Assembly (NCBI GenBank): GCA_024640245.1
Contig: JAHEFH010000001.1
Coordinates: forward strand, 1-64,000
Direction of reading: 5' to 3'
DNA from: Paracoccaceae bacterium
GTDB taxonomy: Bacteria > Pseudomonadota > Alphaproteobacteria > Rhodobacterales > Rhodobacteraceae
Length of the DNA: 64,000 nucleotides
Part shown: piece after piece, positions 51,000 to 63,332 of the stretch
How the letters are laid out: the number at the start of each line of letters is the position of its first letter
How positions within the stretch are numbered: the first letter of the stretch is position 1
The notes under the pieces: generated by a model
The model's input: the letters and a program-made list of their open reading frames with translations, nothing else
Told to the model about the DNA's origin: nothing
Database searches by the model: none
Made by a program: the position numbers and the translations under genes

Positions 51000-51920
51000 T
51001 CACGCCGCCTTACCGGCCAGACCGGACGGCCGCCAGATCAAGACCACGGCCATCAGCAGGTAAATTAGCATCGACGCCAGCGCCGAACCGACCGATGTTG
51101 CCAAAGACGGCTCGAAAACAGATTTCAGGATGACGGGCAACAGGAACCGGCCCAGCGTGTCTGTAACGCCCACCAGAAGCGCGCCCAGAAATGCGCCTTT
51201 GATCGACCCGATGCCGCCTATCACCGTAACCACGAAGGCCAGTATGAGTACCGGTTCGCCCATCCCGACCTCGACCGACTGGATGGTGCCCACCATGGCC
51301 CCGGCCAGCCCTGCAAGCGCCGCTCCCAGGGCAAAGACGATGGTGTAAAGCTTCGAGATATCGACGCCCAGAGCGGCGATCATTTCGCGGTCGCTCTCAC
51401 CCGCCCTTATCCGCACGCCCAGACGGGTTTTGGCAATCAACAGGAACAGGCCTACGGCGATAAGCAAGCCGGCGGCAATAATGGCCAACCGGTATTTGGA
51501 GTAGGCAATTCCGAACGGCAGGCTCACCGTGCCGGAAAGGGCGTCCGGCACGTCGAGATAAAGCGGAAACGGCCCGAACAGCCAGCGCGTGCCCTCGGAA
51601 AACAACAAGATCAGCGCAAAGGTCGCCAGCACCTGATCCAGATGATCCCGTCGATACAATCGCCGGATCACGGTCACCTCGACCAAGGCGCCGACCATGG
51701 CCGCCGCGGCGAGACTGGCCATCAGGCCCAGCCAATAGGAACCGGTCCAACCCGCCACCGCGGCAGCCGCAAAGGCCCCGATCATATAGAGCGATCCGTG
51801 CGCCAGATTGATCAGCCCCATAACGCCGAAAACCAATGTCAGCCCTGCCGACATCAGAAACAGCATCACGCCGAATTGCAGACCGTTCAGGATCTGCTCT
51901 ATGAAAAGACTTGCGCTCAT
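51000..51920 (-). CDS. livH: Branched-chain amino acid-type ABC transporter permease LivH
   Basis: LNGLQFGVMLFLMSAGLTLVFGVMGLINLAHGSLYMIGAF; multi-TM. Confidence 0.92.
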   Translation of the reverse strand: MSASLFIEQILNGLQFGVMLFLMSAGLTLVFGVMGLINLAHGSLYMIGAFAAAAVAGWTGSYWLGLMASLAAAAMVGALVEVTVIRRLYRRDHLDQVLATFALILLFSEGTRWLFGPFPLYLDVPDALSGTVSLPFGIAYSKYRLAIIAAGLLIAVGLFLLIAKTRLGVRIRAGESDREMIAALGVDISKLYTIVFALGAALAGLAGAMVGTIQSVEVGMGEPVLILAFVVTVIGGIGSIKGAFLGALLVGVTDTLGRFLLPVILKSVFEPSLATSVGSALASMLIYLLMAVVLIWRPSGLAGKAA

Positions 51921-51968
51921 GGGGAGAAAGTAAAAGAGCGGCCCCGCGAGGGGCCGCACGGGTCCTGA

Positions 51969-53105
51969 TTACATGGAACAATCGGCAACATAGGCATCGG
52001 AGTGATCTTCGAGGGCCAGTGATACGATCTTGTTGGTCAGAACGTCGCCCTCTTTCACGACTTCACGAACGTAGATGTCCTGAATCGGATGGTGGTTCTT
52101 GGCGAAGGCAAAATCACCGCGTGTCGAAGCGAAATCGGCCGCTTCCAGCGCGGCGCGAAACGCATCCGCGTCCGATACATCCGCCTTGGCCATTGCAGAG
52201 ATCAGCAGGTTCGCCGTGTCGTAGCCCTGACTCGCGTAAAGCGAAGGTAAACGGCCGAATTCGGCCTGAAAATCTGCCACGAATTTTACGTTGGCAGCAT
52301 TGTCCAGATCCTTGGACCACTGCGAAGTGTTCTTCACGCCCAAAGCGGCGTCGCCCACGGCCTGAAGGATGCCCTGATCAAAGGAAAACGCGGGGCCGAC
52401 AACCGGGAGATCAATGCCAGCCTGCGCCCACTGCTTCATGAAGGAAATGCCCATGCCGCCCGGCAGGAAGAAGAATACGCTGTCAGCACCGGACGCACGG
52501 ATTTGCGCGATCTCGGCGGCATAGTCTGTCTGACCCAGTTTGGTATAGACCTCGCCCGCAGGTTCGCCTTTGAAAAAGCGCTTGTAACCGGTCAGCGCAT
52601 CTTTACCGGCAGGATAGTTGGGCGCCAGGATGAAAGAATTCTTAAATCCTGCACCGTTGGCATAGGCGCCCGCCGCTTCGTGCAGGTTGTCATTCTGCCA
52701 TGCCACGTTGAAGTAGTTCTTGTGACAACCCTTTCCGGCCAGCGCCGAGGGACCGGCATTGGGCGACAGATAGAACTTGCCCTGATTGACGACCGCCGGA
52801 ACGACGGCCATGGCCAGGTTGGACCAGATGATACCGGTCAGTACATCGACCTTGTCGGACTGAATCATTTTGTCGGCGATCTGTACCGCGACGTCGGGTT
52901 TTCGCTGATCGTCTTCGATCACCATTTCGATCTTGTCATTGCCCTTGATGGCCAACAGGAAACCGTCGCGCACATCAATGCCCAGACCGGACCCGCCACC
53001 CGACAATGTGGTGATCATGCCGACCTTGACAGCCTGATCCGCCGCCAGCGCCGGACCGGCGACAAGCGCCGCTGCAATGGCAATCGCCGTGAGTGATTTC
53101 AACAT
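51969..53105 (-). CDS. Branched-chain amino acid-type ABC transporter substrate-binding protein
   Basis: Signal peptide MLKSLTAIAIAAALVAGPALA; VKVGMITTLSGGGSGLGIDVRDGFLLAI. Confidence 0.9.
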   Translation of the reverse strand: MLKSLTAIAIAAALVAGPALAADQAVKVGMITTLSGGGSGLGIDVRDGFLLAIKGNDKIEMVIEDDQRKPDVAVQIADKMIQSDKVDVLTGIIWSNLAMAVVPAVVNQGKFYLSPNAGPSALAGKGCHKNYFNVAWQNDNLHEAAGAYANGAGFKNSFILAPNYPAGKDALTGYKRFFKGEPAGEVYTKLGQTDYAAEIAQIRASGADSVFFFLPGGMGISFMKQWAQAGIDLPVVGPAFSFDQGILQAVGDAALGVKNTSQWSKDLDNAANVKFVADFQAEFGRLPSLYASQGYDTANLLISAMAKADVSDADAFRAALEAADFASTRGDFAFAKNHHPIQDIYVREVVKEGDVLTNKIVSLALEDHSDAYVADCSM

Positions 53106-53154
53106 TCTATTCTCCCTTAAGTCAGTTCCGGCATCTACGCCCGATTTTTTGGCC

Positions 53155-53400
53155 CTAAAAGGCCTTGAAAGTCATGGTTGTCAGCGACCGTTCGATCCCG
53201 TCGATGGTCAGCACGTTTTCATTCACCCATTTGCCGATATCGACACCTTCGGGCGGATAGATTTGCGCCAGCAAGTCCCATTCCCCGCTGGTGGAAAAAA
53301 GCTGAGAGACAATTTCCCGGTCGTAGAGCGCATCAGCCACGTCATAAGCGGTACCGGGTTTGCACCGCAGTTGAACAAAAATTACATTCATTGAACTCAT
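53155..53400 (-). CDS. Stand-alone Lrp/AsnC ligand-binding (RAM) domain protein
   Basis: 81 aa VIFVQLRCKPGTAYDVADALYDREIVSQLFSTSGEWDLLAQIYPPEGVDIGKWVNENVLTIDGIERSLTTMTFKAF; no HTH. Confidence 0.85.
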   Translation of the reverse strand: MSSMNVIFVQLRCKPGTAYDVADALYDREIVSQLFSTSGEWDLLAQIYPPEGVDIGKWVNENVLTIDGIERSLTTMTFKAF

Positions 53401-53490
53401 CCCTGGATGTCACGAAGTTCCTTGAGCGAGCCTAATGTTTATGCGCTACAATGCAATCGCGTTTTCACTTAATGTGCGGGGCTTAGGGAA

Positions 53491-54288
53491 ATGACGGATT
53501 GGAATGATGCTTTCGACAATGTTGGACATATTCCAAGTGCGTTGAGCTATTTCGATATATGGAAAGACCGCGCGACTGCATTCAGGCTCGGTTCCCAAGC
53601 CGAACTTGCCGTGCCTTACGGGCCGGGGGAACGCCGGAAACTGGACCTCTTCTGGCCTGAAAGCTTCGCCAGTGGGCTAGTAGTCTTTGTGCATGGCGGA
53701 TACTGGACCAAGCTGGACCGGGCGTATTTTTCAGACTTGGCGGCGGGGCCGTTGGGCCACGGTCTGGCGGTTGCGATCCCGTCGTACACTCTGGCGCCCG
53801 CGGCGCGCATTGGCGAGATCACCTCAGAGATCGCACAGGCCATCACCTGTGCGGCGGCGCGTGTAACCGGTCCGATTCGTCTGGTGGGCCATTCTGCGGG
53901 CGGGCATCTGGTGACCCGAATGATCAGCGACAAAGCCTTGCTGCCGGACCCGGTTCGAAAGCGCATCGCCAAAACTGTATCGATCAGCGGCCTGCATGAC
54001 CTGAGGAACCTCTGCAAGACTAGCTTGAACGACAGCCTTCGACTGACCGCTGAAGAGGCGATGCAGGAAAGCACATGTCTCGCCACGCCTTTCACTTCTG
54101 CGAAAGTGACCTGTTGGGTCGGTGGCGACGAGCGTCCGGAGTTCATCCGTCAAAGTCGCCAGTTGCAATCAGCTTGGCGGAAAGCTTGTCGGATCGACGT
54201 GGTCGTGGAACCGGACCGGCACCATTTCAGCGTTCTCGACGGCCTGAAGGACGCTGGCGCTCCTCTGACGCTGTCACTTATGGCGTAA
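53491..54288 (+). CDS. Alpha/beta hydrolase, kynurenine formamidase-like
   Basis: VVFVHGGYWTKLDRAYFSDLA oxyanion motif, GHSAGGHL nucleophile elbow, HHFSVLDGL catalytic His. Confidence 0.82.
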   Translation: MTDWNDAFDNVGHIPSALSYFDIWKDRATAFRLGSQAELAVPYGPGERRKLDLFWPESFASGLVVFVHGGYWTKLDRAYFSDLAAGPLGHGLAVAIPSYTLAPAARIGEITSEIAQAITCAAARVTGPIRLVGHSAGGHLVTRMISDKALLPDPVRKRIAKTVSISGLHDLRNLCKTSLNDSLRLTAEEAMQESTCLATPFTSAKVTCWVGGDERPEFIRQSRQLQSAWRKACRIDVVVEPDRHHFSVLDGLKDAGAPLTLSLMA

Positions 54289-54386
54289 CTTCATCTTTTC
54301 GGAAACAAGAGGGCGGATAGGCGCCAAGTTGCGCAGATCGATGCAGAGTATGGCCTCGGAACCTTGTCGACGCTATGCTCCATTTC

Positions 54387-54818
54387 ATGTCTGACCTCAG
54401 TCGCTTCCATTCAGCTCAAGCTACCGTGTTTCCTGCGGTGCTTGCCGAACTGCGGAATGGGCAAAAGACTTCGCATTGGATGTGGTTTATTTTTCCGCAG
54501 TTAAGATCGCTTGGCCGCTCTCCCATCGCGCAACTTTACGGTATCGCAGATATCGGGGAAGCAAGAGCCTACCTTGAAGATCCCGTTCTTGGCGACCGCC
54601 TTGCGCAGGTTGTTCGAGCTCTGATGCTCCATCCCGATAAAACACCCGAGTCCATTTTGGGGCCCGTCGATGCCCTGAAGCTCCGCTCTTCGGCCACCCT
54701 TTTCCGCGAGGCGGGTGGAGGGCCGGAGTTCCAGGCGATTCTCGATACGTTCTACGGGGGCAAGCCCTGTTCCTTGACCCTTGATGCCTTGGGTCGTCCC
54801 GTAGCAGGAGAAAGCTGA
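54387..54818 (+). CDS. DUF1810-family protein
   Basis: MSDLSRFHSAQATVFPAVLAELRNGQKTSHWMWFIFPQLRSLGRSPIAQLYGIADIGEARAYL. Confidence 0.9.
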   Translation: MSDLSRFHSAQATVFPAVLAELRNGQKTSHWMWFIFPQLRSLGRSPIAQLYGIADIGEARAYLEDPVLGDRLAQVVRALMLHPDKTPESILGPVDALKLRSSATLFREAGGGPEFQAILDTFYGGKPCSLTLDALGRPVAGES

Positions 54819-55205
54819 TCGAGATGTGCAGGGATCATGGAAAAACCATGCTGCATGAGCGCTTCAAACTATAAGTTGGCCTTATTGCTGCTATCAGAAA
54901 AACAAACTTAAACTAATGGATCGGATTTGGTAAGTGTGTCCCAGCGAAGAGGGGGAGAAGCTCGTGTCACAACCGCATTGCCTGACGACCGCCTGAAATG
55001 CGCTGGTTGCAGACGTGCTGAATATACAGGATATTGGCTTTGCTGGCCCGGCTTTGTGTCCGGACGGCCCTCTTCGGGTAAGACAGCGGCAATAATCGGA
55101 GCCCTTTTTGCGGCGCCTTGTCATCGCGCATGACATAAAACCGGATTGCCTGTCAGGAATTTTATGGTCCTTTTTCAGGGGCCACTTGTAACAACGTAAC
55201 CATGA

Positions 55206-57413
<2,208 letters not shown>

Positions 57414-57515
57414 TCCCGCCGGAACGGTCTCCGGGTGATCGGAAGCTTCGCGAAGGTCTCAAGTCCCTTCGCAGGGCTCCGATATCCGGGGCGCCATTGG
57501 CGGTCCAGAAAATTA

Positions 57516-57555
57516 ACAGGACGGCGTTTCAATATGTTTTGAAACGCCGTCCTGT
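57516..57555. repeat. 40-nt perfect inverted repeat (17-bp arms) downstream of katG
   Basis: ACAGGACGGCGTTTCAA-TATGTT-TTGAAACGCCGTCCTGT. Confidence 0.9.
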
Positions 57556-57729
57556 GCCCTGACCAGATGGCGATGGCGCCTTCCGGTGGGCCCATCGCAA
57601 AAATTTCTTTTCAATTTGCCGCCCGAGGGGTGGATTTTCTGCTGCAATGCCGTGTTTTTTTTCGCGGGTAAGTCGCGTCGCGGCAAGGTACGTCAATAGA
57701 AAAACCATTCCGTTCAAAAGGCGACAGAC

Positions 57730-60147
57730 ATGAAGACCCACGCGCAGGCCGTTGTCATCGGGGGTGGCCTGGTGGGCTGCTCAATCCTGTACCATTTGGC
57801 CAAGCTGGGATGGCGGGATGTGGTTCTGCTGGAGCGTGACGAGTTGACCTCCGGTTCCACATGGCACGCGGCGGCGAATATCCACGGGCTGCACGACAGC
57901 ACCAATATAAGCCGCATCCAGCATTACACGATGAGCCTTTACAAGCAGCTCGAACAGGAAACCGGGCAGGGTTGCGGCGTGTTCCAGCCCGGATCGCTCT
58001 ATCTAGCGCAAACGCCGGAACGCGAGCACCAGTTGCGGCTTCAGGCGGCCAAGGCGAAATACTACCGGATGAATTTCCACGAAGTCAGTCGAACGGAAGC
58101 AGAGACCCTGCATCCGCTGGCCGATTTCGACGGTATCCGCTGCATCATGTTCGAACCGGATGGCGGCAATGTGGACCCCTCCGGAGTGACCATGGCCTAT
58201 GCCGCAGGCGCGCGCCAGTTAGGGGCGCAGATCGAACGGTTCTGTCCGGTGACCGCAACCCTGCAACAGCCGGACGGGTCATGGATCGTCGAGACGCCGA
58301 AAGGTAATATCCGCACCCAATGGATCGTCAACGCAGCCGGCCTCTGGGGGCGCGAGGTCGCGGCCATGGCGGGAATCACGCTGCCGCTGCAACCGACCGA
58401 GCACCAGTATTTCGTCACCGAAACCATGCCGGAAATCGCGACGCTGGGCCGCCGTCTGCCATCGATCGCCGACCGCGACGGTGAGTACTACCTGCGGCAG
58501 GAGGGCAACGGCCTACTGATAGGTGCATACGAGAAAGACATGAAGTTCTGGGCCGAGGACGGTACGCCTCAGGGCTTCGGTCACGAATTGTTCGCCGACG
58601 ACCTCGACCGGATCATGGACAACGTGTTGCGCGCAATGGACCGGGTTCCCGCGGCGGCAAACGCTGGCGTGAAGCGGGTGATAAACGGCCCGATGATCTG
58701 GTCGCCGGACGCCAACGCGCTCTACGGCCCGGTGCCGGAACTCAGGAACTATTTCTGCTGCACCGGTATAATTCCGGGTTTTTCGCAGTCGGGCGGTCTG
58801 GGCCTGATGTCCGCACAGTGGATCATCGACGGAGAGCCGCAATACGACATGTTCGCCTGGGATCTGGCCCGCTTCGGTGACTGGGCAGACAAGCGGTTCA
58901 CCAAGGCGCGCGTTCAGGATCAGTATTCGCATCGCTTCAAGATCCACTTCCCGAACGAGGAACGCCCCGCGGGTCGTCCTGCCCGCGTGCGACCTGCTTA
59001 TGAAATTCAAAAAGCTTTGGGGGCTGTGTTCGGGTTGAACTACGGCTGGGAACATCCGCTGTGGTTTGCCGATCAACCGGACGTCGAGGAAACCGCCGGA
59101 TTCACGCGCCAGAACTGGTTCGAACCGGTGGGGCGCGAGGTCCGCATGCTGAGAGACGCCGTGGGCGTCATCGATATCTCGAACTTCGCGAAATATGAAA
59201 TCGTAGGGCCGGGGGCCGAGGACTGGCTGAATGCCTTGCTCGCTAACCGGATGCCGGGCAAGGTCGGATACTCCTGCCTGACGCCGCTGATCGGTGTGTG
59301 GGGCGGTGTGGCGGGTGACTTCACTGTCACCAAGGTGGCCGAGGAACGCTATATGATGGTGGGGTCTGGTATGGCCGAGCGCTATCACCAGCGGTTTTTC
59401 AATATGGTCGAATTGCCGGAGAGTACGACCGTTGCATCGAAAACCGTCGAGACCTGCGGCTTTAACGTCGCGGGTCCACGGGCGCGGGACATGTTGCAGC
59501 GTTTGACCGATACCGATCTGTCGAACGATAATTTCCGCTTCATGCGGTCGATGGAAATGGAGGTGGCCGGCGTGCCATGCCTGGCGATCCGCGTCAGCTT
59601 CACCGGCGATCTGGGTTGGGAGTTGCACTGTGCCTCCGGCGATCAGGTGAAGCTCTATCAGGCGCTGCTGGCAGCCGCGCGGGACTTCGGCGGCGGTCCC
59701 GTCGGCGGCCGCGCTCTGGGAGCGCTGCGCATCGAAAAGGGTTATGGTAGTTGGGGCCGCGAATACAGTCCCGAATACTGGCCGCATGAGGTGGGGCTGG
59801 AGCGGCTGCTGAAGCTGGACAAGGATTTTCTGCATAAGGAGGCTTATCTTGCAATCAGGGACAAGCCTGCGCGGGAAACCCTTTCAATCTTCGAGGTGGA
59901 TGTGACGCATGGGGCCGATGCCAGCGGCGGGGAACCGGTATTCACGCTGGACGGGCGAGCGGTCGGGCGTGTGACCTCGGGGGCTTGCGGCTACTCGGTG
60001 GGAAAATCGCTGGCCTTGGGGTTTGTAAAAGCGGGCACCGCTAAACCGGGCGATACAGTCGAGATTTTCATTCTTGGACAACCGCACAAGGCCAGAATTC
60101 TGGCCGAGCCACCGTTCGATCCGTCAGGCGTGCTCCTGCGCGGTTAA
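57730..60147 (+). CDS. FAD-dependent oxidoreductase with C-terminal GcvT domain (dimethylglycine/sarcosine dehydrogenase-like)
   Basis: AVVIGGGLVGCSILYHLAKLGWRDVVLLERDELTSGSTWHAA; C-terminal aminomethyltransferase-like region FTGDLGWELHCAS. Confidence 0.9.
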   Translation: MKTHAQAVVIGGGLVGCSILYHLAKLGWRDVVLLERDELTSGSTWHAAANIHGLHDSTNISRIQHYTMSLYKQLEQETGQGCGVFQPGSLYLAQTPEREHQLRLQAAKAKYYRMNFHEVSRTEAETLHPLADFDGIRCIMFEPDGGNVDPSGVTMAYAAGARQLGAQIERFCPVTATLQQPDGSWIVETPKGNIRTQWIVNAAGLWGREVAAMAGITLPLQPTEHQYFVTETMPEIATLGRRLPSIADRDGEYYLRQEGNGLLIGAYEKDMKFWAEDGTPQGFGHELFADDLDRIMDNVLRAMDRVPAAANAGVKRVINGPMIWSPDANALYGPVPELRNYFCCTGIIPGFSQSGGLGLMSAQWIIDGEPQYDMFAWDLARFGDWADKRFTKARVQDQYSHRFKIHFPNEERPAGRPARVRPAYEIQKALGAVFGLNYGWEHPLWFADQPDVEETAGFTRQNWFEPVGREVRMLRDAVGVIDISNFAKYEIVGPGAEDWLNALLANRMPGKVGYSCLTPLIGVWGGVAGDFTVTKVAEERYMMVGSGMAERYHQRFFNMVELPESTTVASKTVETCGFNVAGPRARDMLQRLTDTDLSNDNFRFMRSMEMEVAGVPCLAIRVSFTGDLGWELHCASGDQVKLYQALLAAARDFGGGPVGGRALGALRIEKGYGSWGREYSPEYWPHEVGLERLLKLDKDFLHKEAYLAIRDKPARETLSIFEVDVTHGADASGGEPVFTLDGRAVGRVTSGACGYSVGKSLALGFVKAGTAKPGDTVEIFILGQPHKARILAEPPFDPSGVLLRG

Positions 60148-61028
60148 CAGGCGGCGTTTTCCGGCAGCAACAGCCAGTCGCGAAGCGACTTGGCGGCGGG
60201 AGTCATCGACGGATCGGCCCCGGAGATGTAATAGCCCCACGGGCTTTCTACGTCGAAATTCAGTGGCTCGACCAGCAGACCGCGCGCCAGATAACTGCGG
60301 ATAATCGAGCGCGGCGCAACGGTGCAGCCCAGACCGTGTACCGCGCATTCCAACGCCACGTTGGTGGTGTTGGACTTGGTGCCGCCGTCGAGGTTCAGGG
60401 CGTCTAGGCCGAACATGTCCGCGACGCTCTGCCAGTAGAACGGTCGCCCGAGAATGTGGATCAGGTCTGCATCCAGCAAATCCTGCGGGGTGGCCAGTGC
60501 GCGTCCGTTCACCCGATAGGCCGGCGCGCAGACAAGCGCCAGCCGTTCGTTCCAGATCGGGCGGAGGTTCTCCGGGGGATCATCGCCATGGTGGATGGTC
60601 AGCCGAATGTCCGCGATTTCCGGCTCCACGTCCGACCAGATTGTGCTGTGGACGGTCACACTTATGCCGGGATGTTGCCGGTGAAAGGCGCCGAGGCATC
60701 CGGCAAGCCAGTTCTCGGCCAGCGTGATAGGGCAGGACACCACAACCTTCCTGTCATGCTTGCTGGCGATAATAGATTCAGTCGCGGCGTCGATCTGCAT
60801 CAGGGCATGTCGGACGGTCGGCAGATAGGCCTGCCCCAGATTGGTCAGCGTCAAGCTGCGGGCGTGGCGGACGAACAGCGGGCGGCCGATAAATTCTTCC
60901 AAAGATCTGACGTGGTTGCTGACGGCGGACTGGGTGTAGTTCAACTCTTCCGCCGCTGCCGTGAAGCTCAGATGCCGCGCAGCGGATTCGAAAGAACGGA
61001 GATAGCTCAGGTGAGGGGAATTCTTCAC
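60144..61028 (-). CDS. LysR-family transcriptional regulator (GcvA-like)
   Basis: SYLRSFESAARHLSFTAAAEELNYTQSAVSNHVRSLEEFIGRPLFVRHARSLTLTNLGQAYL. Confidence 0.93.
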   Translation of the reverse strand: MKNSPHLSYLRSFESAARHLSFTAAAEELNYTQSAVSNHVRSLEEFIGRPLFVRHARSLTLTNLGQAYLPTVRHALMQIDAATESIIASKHDRKVVVSCPITLAENWLAGCLGAFHRQHPGISVTVHSTIWSDVEPEIADIRLTIHHGDDPPENLRPIWNERLALVCAPAYRVNGRALATPQDLLDADLIHILGRPFYWQSVADMFGLDALNLDGGTKSNTTNVALECAVHGLGCTVAPRSIIRSYLARGLLVEPLNFDVESPWGYYISGADPSMTPAAKSLRDWLLLPENAAC

Positions 61029-61237
61029 GCCCAGAGGCCCTTGACTGTTAATGACCCAATTATTCTAGTTCATGGGATAGCTTTGAGCAATATATTCAGG
61101 GTCTCGGTGGAAAGCTTAAATCGGATTGGAATCCAGAAACCCGCTCTCCGAAAAACCTGTATCCGACGGCACTGGACCATCACATCCGCTTGGCCTAACA
61201 ATGTTGCGACACGAAAATATCTGGGCTGGTTCACGAC

Positions 61238-62422
61238 ATGAAAGCATTGATAGTCGGCGGCGGAATTGGCGGTGCCACGGCGGCGCTGTCACTGAACAGG
61301 GCCGGTTGGGAGGTCGAGGTTCTGGAGCAGGCCGGTACCCTGACAGAGGTCGGTGCGGGCATTCAGCTGAGTCCGAACGGGGTCAAGGTCCTGAGGGAAC
61401 TGGATGTGATGCCGGCGCTTGACCCGTTTGTCTATCAGCCGGAAACGCTGTCATTGCGCAGGGGCAAGAGCGGGCGCGAAATTTTCAATATTCCGATCAA
61501 GGACATCGCCGAACAGCGCTGGGGGGCAAGGTATCTGCAGGTTCACCGCGCTGACATGCTCGCCGCCCTGCAGGTTACGCTGGAAGCGCGGGTTCCGAAG
61601 GCATTTCGTCTTAACGCCAAGGTGACGGGATACAGTCAGTCCGCCGATAGGGCGACGGTGCATCTGGAGGACGGGCAAAATCTGGATGCCGATCTCGTGG
61701 TCGGGGCCGACGGCATCCACTCCGCCATCCGAACCCAGATGATCGGGCCGGACAAGCCGCGCTACACGGGCAATTTCGCTTGGCGCGCGGTTGTCCCGAT
61801 GGAGCGACTGGGCGAGTTGGCTCCGCCACCCAGCGGTTGCGTTTGGGCCGGTGACCGTAAACATGCGGTAACGACGCGTCTGCGCGGCGGGACGTTGGCA
61901 AATTTCGTCGGCGTTGTGGAGCAAGCCGACTGGATCGAGGAAAGCTGGAGCGCGGAGGGCAGCAAAGAGCAGGCCCTGAAAGATTTCGGTGGTTGGCATC
62001 CGGTTCTGCGTTCCCTTATCGAAAACGCCGACAACATGTTCCGCTGGGGCCTGTTCGACCGGGCACCGCTGAAAAAATGGTCGGACGGGCGTGTCGTTCT
62101 TTTGGGTGATGCGGCCCATGCGATGCTTCCGTCGATGGCGCAGGGCGCGGTTCAAGCCTTCGAGGACGCGTTTGTGCTGGCGCGACACTTGTCTGACGCC
62201 GACAATGTCGCGGATGCCTGTGAGGCATATTTCAAGGCCCGTATCAACCGAACGACCCGTATCCAGGACCGCTCGGCCAAAAATCTCAGCCTGTTTCACC
62301 GGCGAGGAACCGCGGCGCAGGTCGGAACTTTCGGACCGATGTGGTTGGCAGGGCGGATAGCGCCGAACACCCTGCTGGCGCCTCTGGACTGGATTTACGG
62401 TTATGACGTCACTAAAACATGA
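61238..62422 (+). CDS. FAD-dependent monooxygenase (salicylate/hydroxybenzoate hydroxylase-like)
   Basis: ALIVGGGIGGATAALSLNRAGWEVEVLEQAG, DLVVGADGIHSAIR, VVLLGDAAHAMLPSMAQGAVQAFEDAFVLARHL. Confidence 0.92.
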   Translation: MKALIVGGGIGGATAALSLNRAGWEVEVLEQAGTLTEVGAGIQLSPNGVKVLRELDVMPALDPFVYQPETLSLRRGKSGREIFNIPIKDIAEQRWGARYLQVHRADMLAALQVTLEARVPKAFRLNAKVTGYSQSADRATVHLEDGQNLDADLVVGADGIHSAIRTQMIGPDKPRYTGNFAWRAVVPMERLGELAPPPSGCVWAGDRKHAVTTRLRGGTLANFVGVVEQADWIEESWSAEGSKEQALKDFGGWHPVLRSLIENADNMFRWGLFDRAPLKKWSDGRVVLLGDAAHAMLPSMAQGAVQAFEDAFVLARHLSDADNVADACEAYFKARINRTTRIQDRSAKNLSLFHRRGTAAQVGTFGPMWLAGRIAPNTLLAPLDWIYGYDVTKT

Positions 62423-62470
62423 TTTCGAAGCCGCGCCGCAAGCGCCAATCGAAAAAGGATCGAGAAGAAT

Positions 62471-63241
62471 ATGCCCGATACATTGAAAATATCCCGCACC
62501 GGCGGCGTTGTTCTGGTCCGGATCGACCGCCCGAAGCAAATGAATGCGCTGAATTTTCAAGTCGGGAGCGAATTGGTTTCCGCGCTGGAACCGCTCGACA
62601 ATGACCCAGAGGTCGGATGCTTTGTGCTGACGGGTAACGAGGCGGCCTTTGCCGCAGGGGCCGATATCAAGGAAATGCAGGCAAAGACCTTCGGCGACAT
62701 GCTGGCAGAGGACTATCCCGCGATCTGGGAAAGGTTCGGGGCGCTGCGGACACCCAAGATAGCGGCGGTCAACGGCTATGCGTTGGGTGGCGGGTGCGAA
62801 CTGGCGATGATGTGCGATTTCATCATCGCGGGTGAAGGGGCGCAATTCGGCCAGCCTGAAATCAAGCTCGGCATCATTCCGGGCATCGGCGGTTCACAGC
62901 GCCTGACGCGGCTGGTGGGACGGGCCAAGGCGATGGACATGATCCTGACAGGCCGGATGATGGGGGCTGCCGAGGCGGAATCCTGCGGCCTGGTCGCGCG
63001 CGTCGTCGCGGACGACAAGGTCGTCGATACCGCGCTGGACGCCGCAGGAAGGATCGCCGCCTATTCCAAGCCTGCCGTGCAATTGGCGCGCGAGGCGGTA
63101 AACCGTGCCGAGGAATCGGCGCTGAGCGAGGGTTTGCTGTTCGAGCGGCGCATGTTCCAGTCGCTGTTCGCCACCCATGACCAGAAAGAGGGCATGGCAG
63201 CCTTCATCGAAAAGCGGAAGCCGAAATTCACCGGAAAATGA
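62471..63241 (+). CDS. Enoyl-CoA hydratase
   Basis: AAFAAGADIKEMQAKTF, AAVNGYALGGGCELAMMCDFIIAGEGAQFGQPEIKLGIIPGIGGSQRLTRLVGRAKAMDMILTGR. Confidence 0.94.
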   Translation: MPDTLKISRTGGVVLVRIDRPKQMNALNFQVGSELVSALEPLDNDPEVGCFVLTGNEAAFAAGADIKEMQAKTFGDMLAEDYPAIWERFGALRTPKIAAVNGYALGGGCELAMMCDFIIAGEGAQFGQPEIKLGIIPGIGGSQRLTRLVGRAKAMDMILTGRMMGAAEAESCGLVARVVADDKVVDTALDAAGRIAAYSKPAVQLAREAVNRAEESALSEGLLFERRMFQSLFATHDQKEGMAAFIEKRKPKFTGK

Positions 63242-63332
63242 CCTGAAACGAAGCAAGTTCATTTTTCTCGCGTTTCCGGATGAAACTGTGTAGGTCCGCA
63301 GGAAATGCGAAAAATAACCATGATACGGCGAT

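Noticed and set aside
55140-55180. ATAAAA...TTTTAT inverted repeat upstream of katG considered as an OxyR site
   Set aside because: Arms are only 6 bp of low-complexity sequence and the spacing does not match the OxyR consensus convincingly; no oxyR gene nearby
58513-59835. 440-aa minus-strand ORF
   Set aside because: Antisense to the DMGDH-like oxidoreductase gene; no protein-family signature
61451-62845. 464-aa minus-strand ORF
   Set aside because: Antisense across the FAD monooxygenase and enoyl-CoA hydratase genes; artefact
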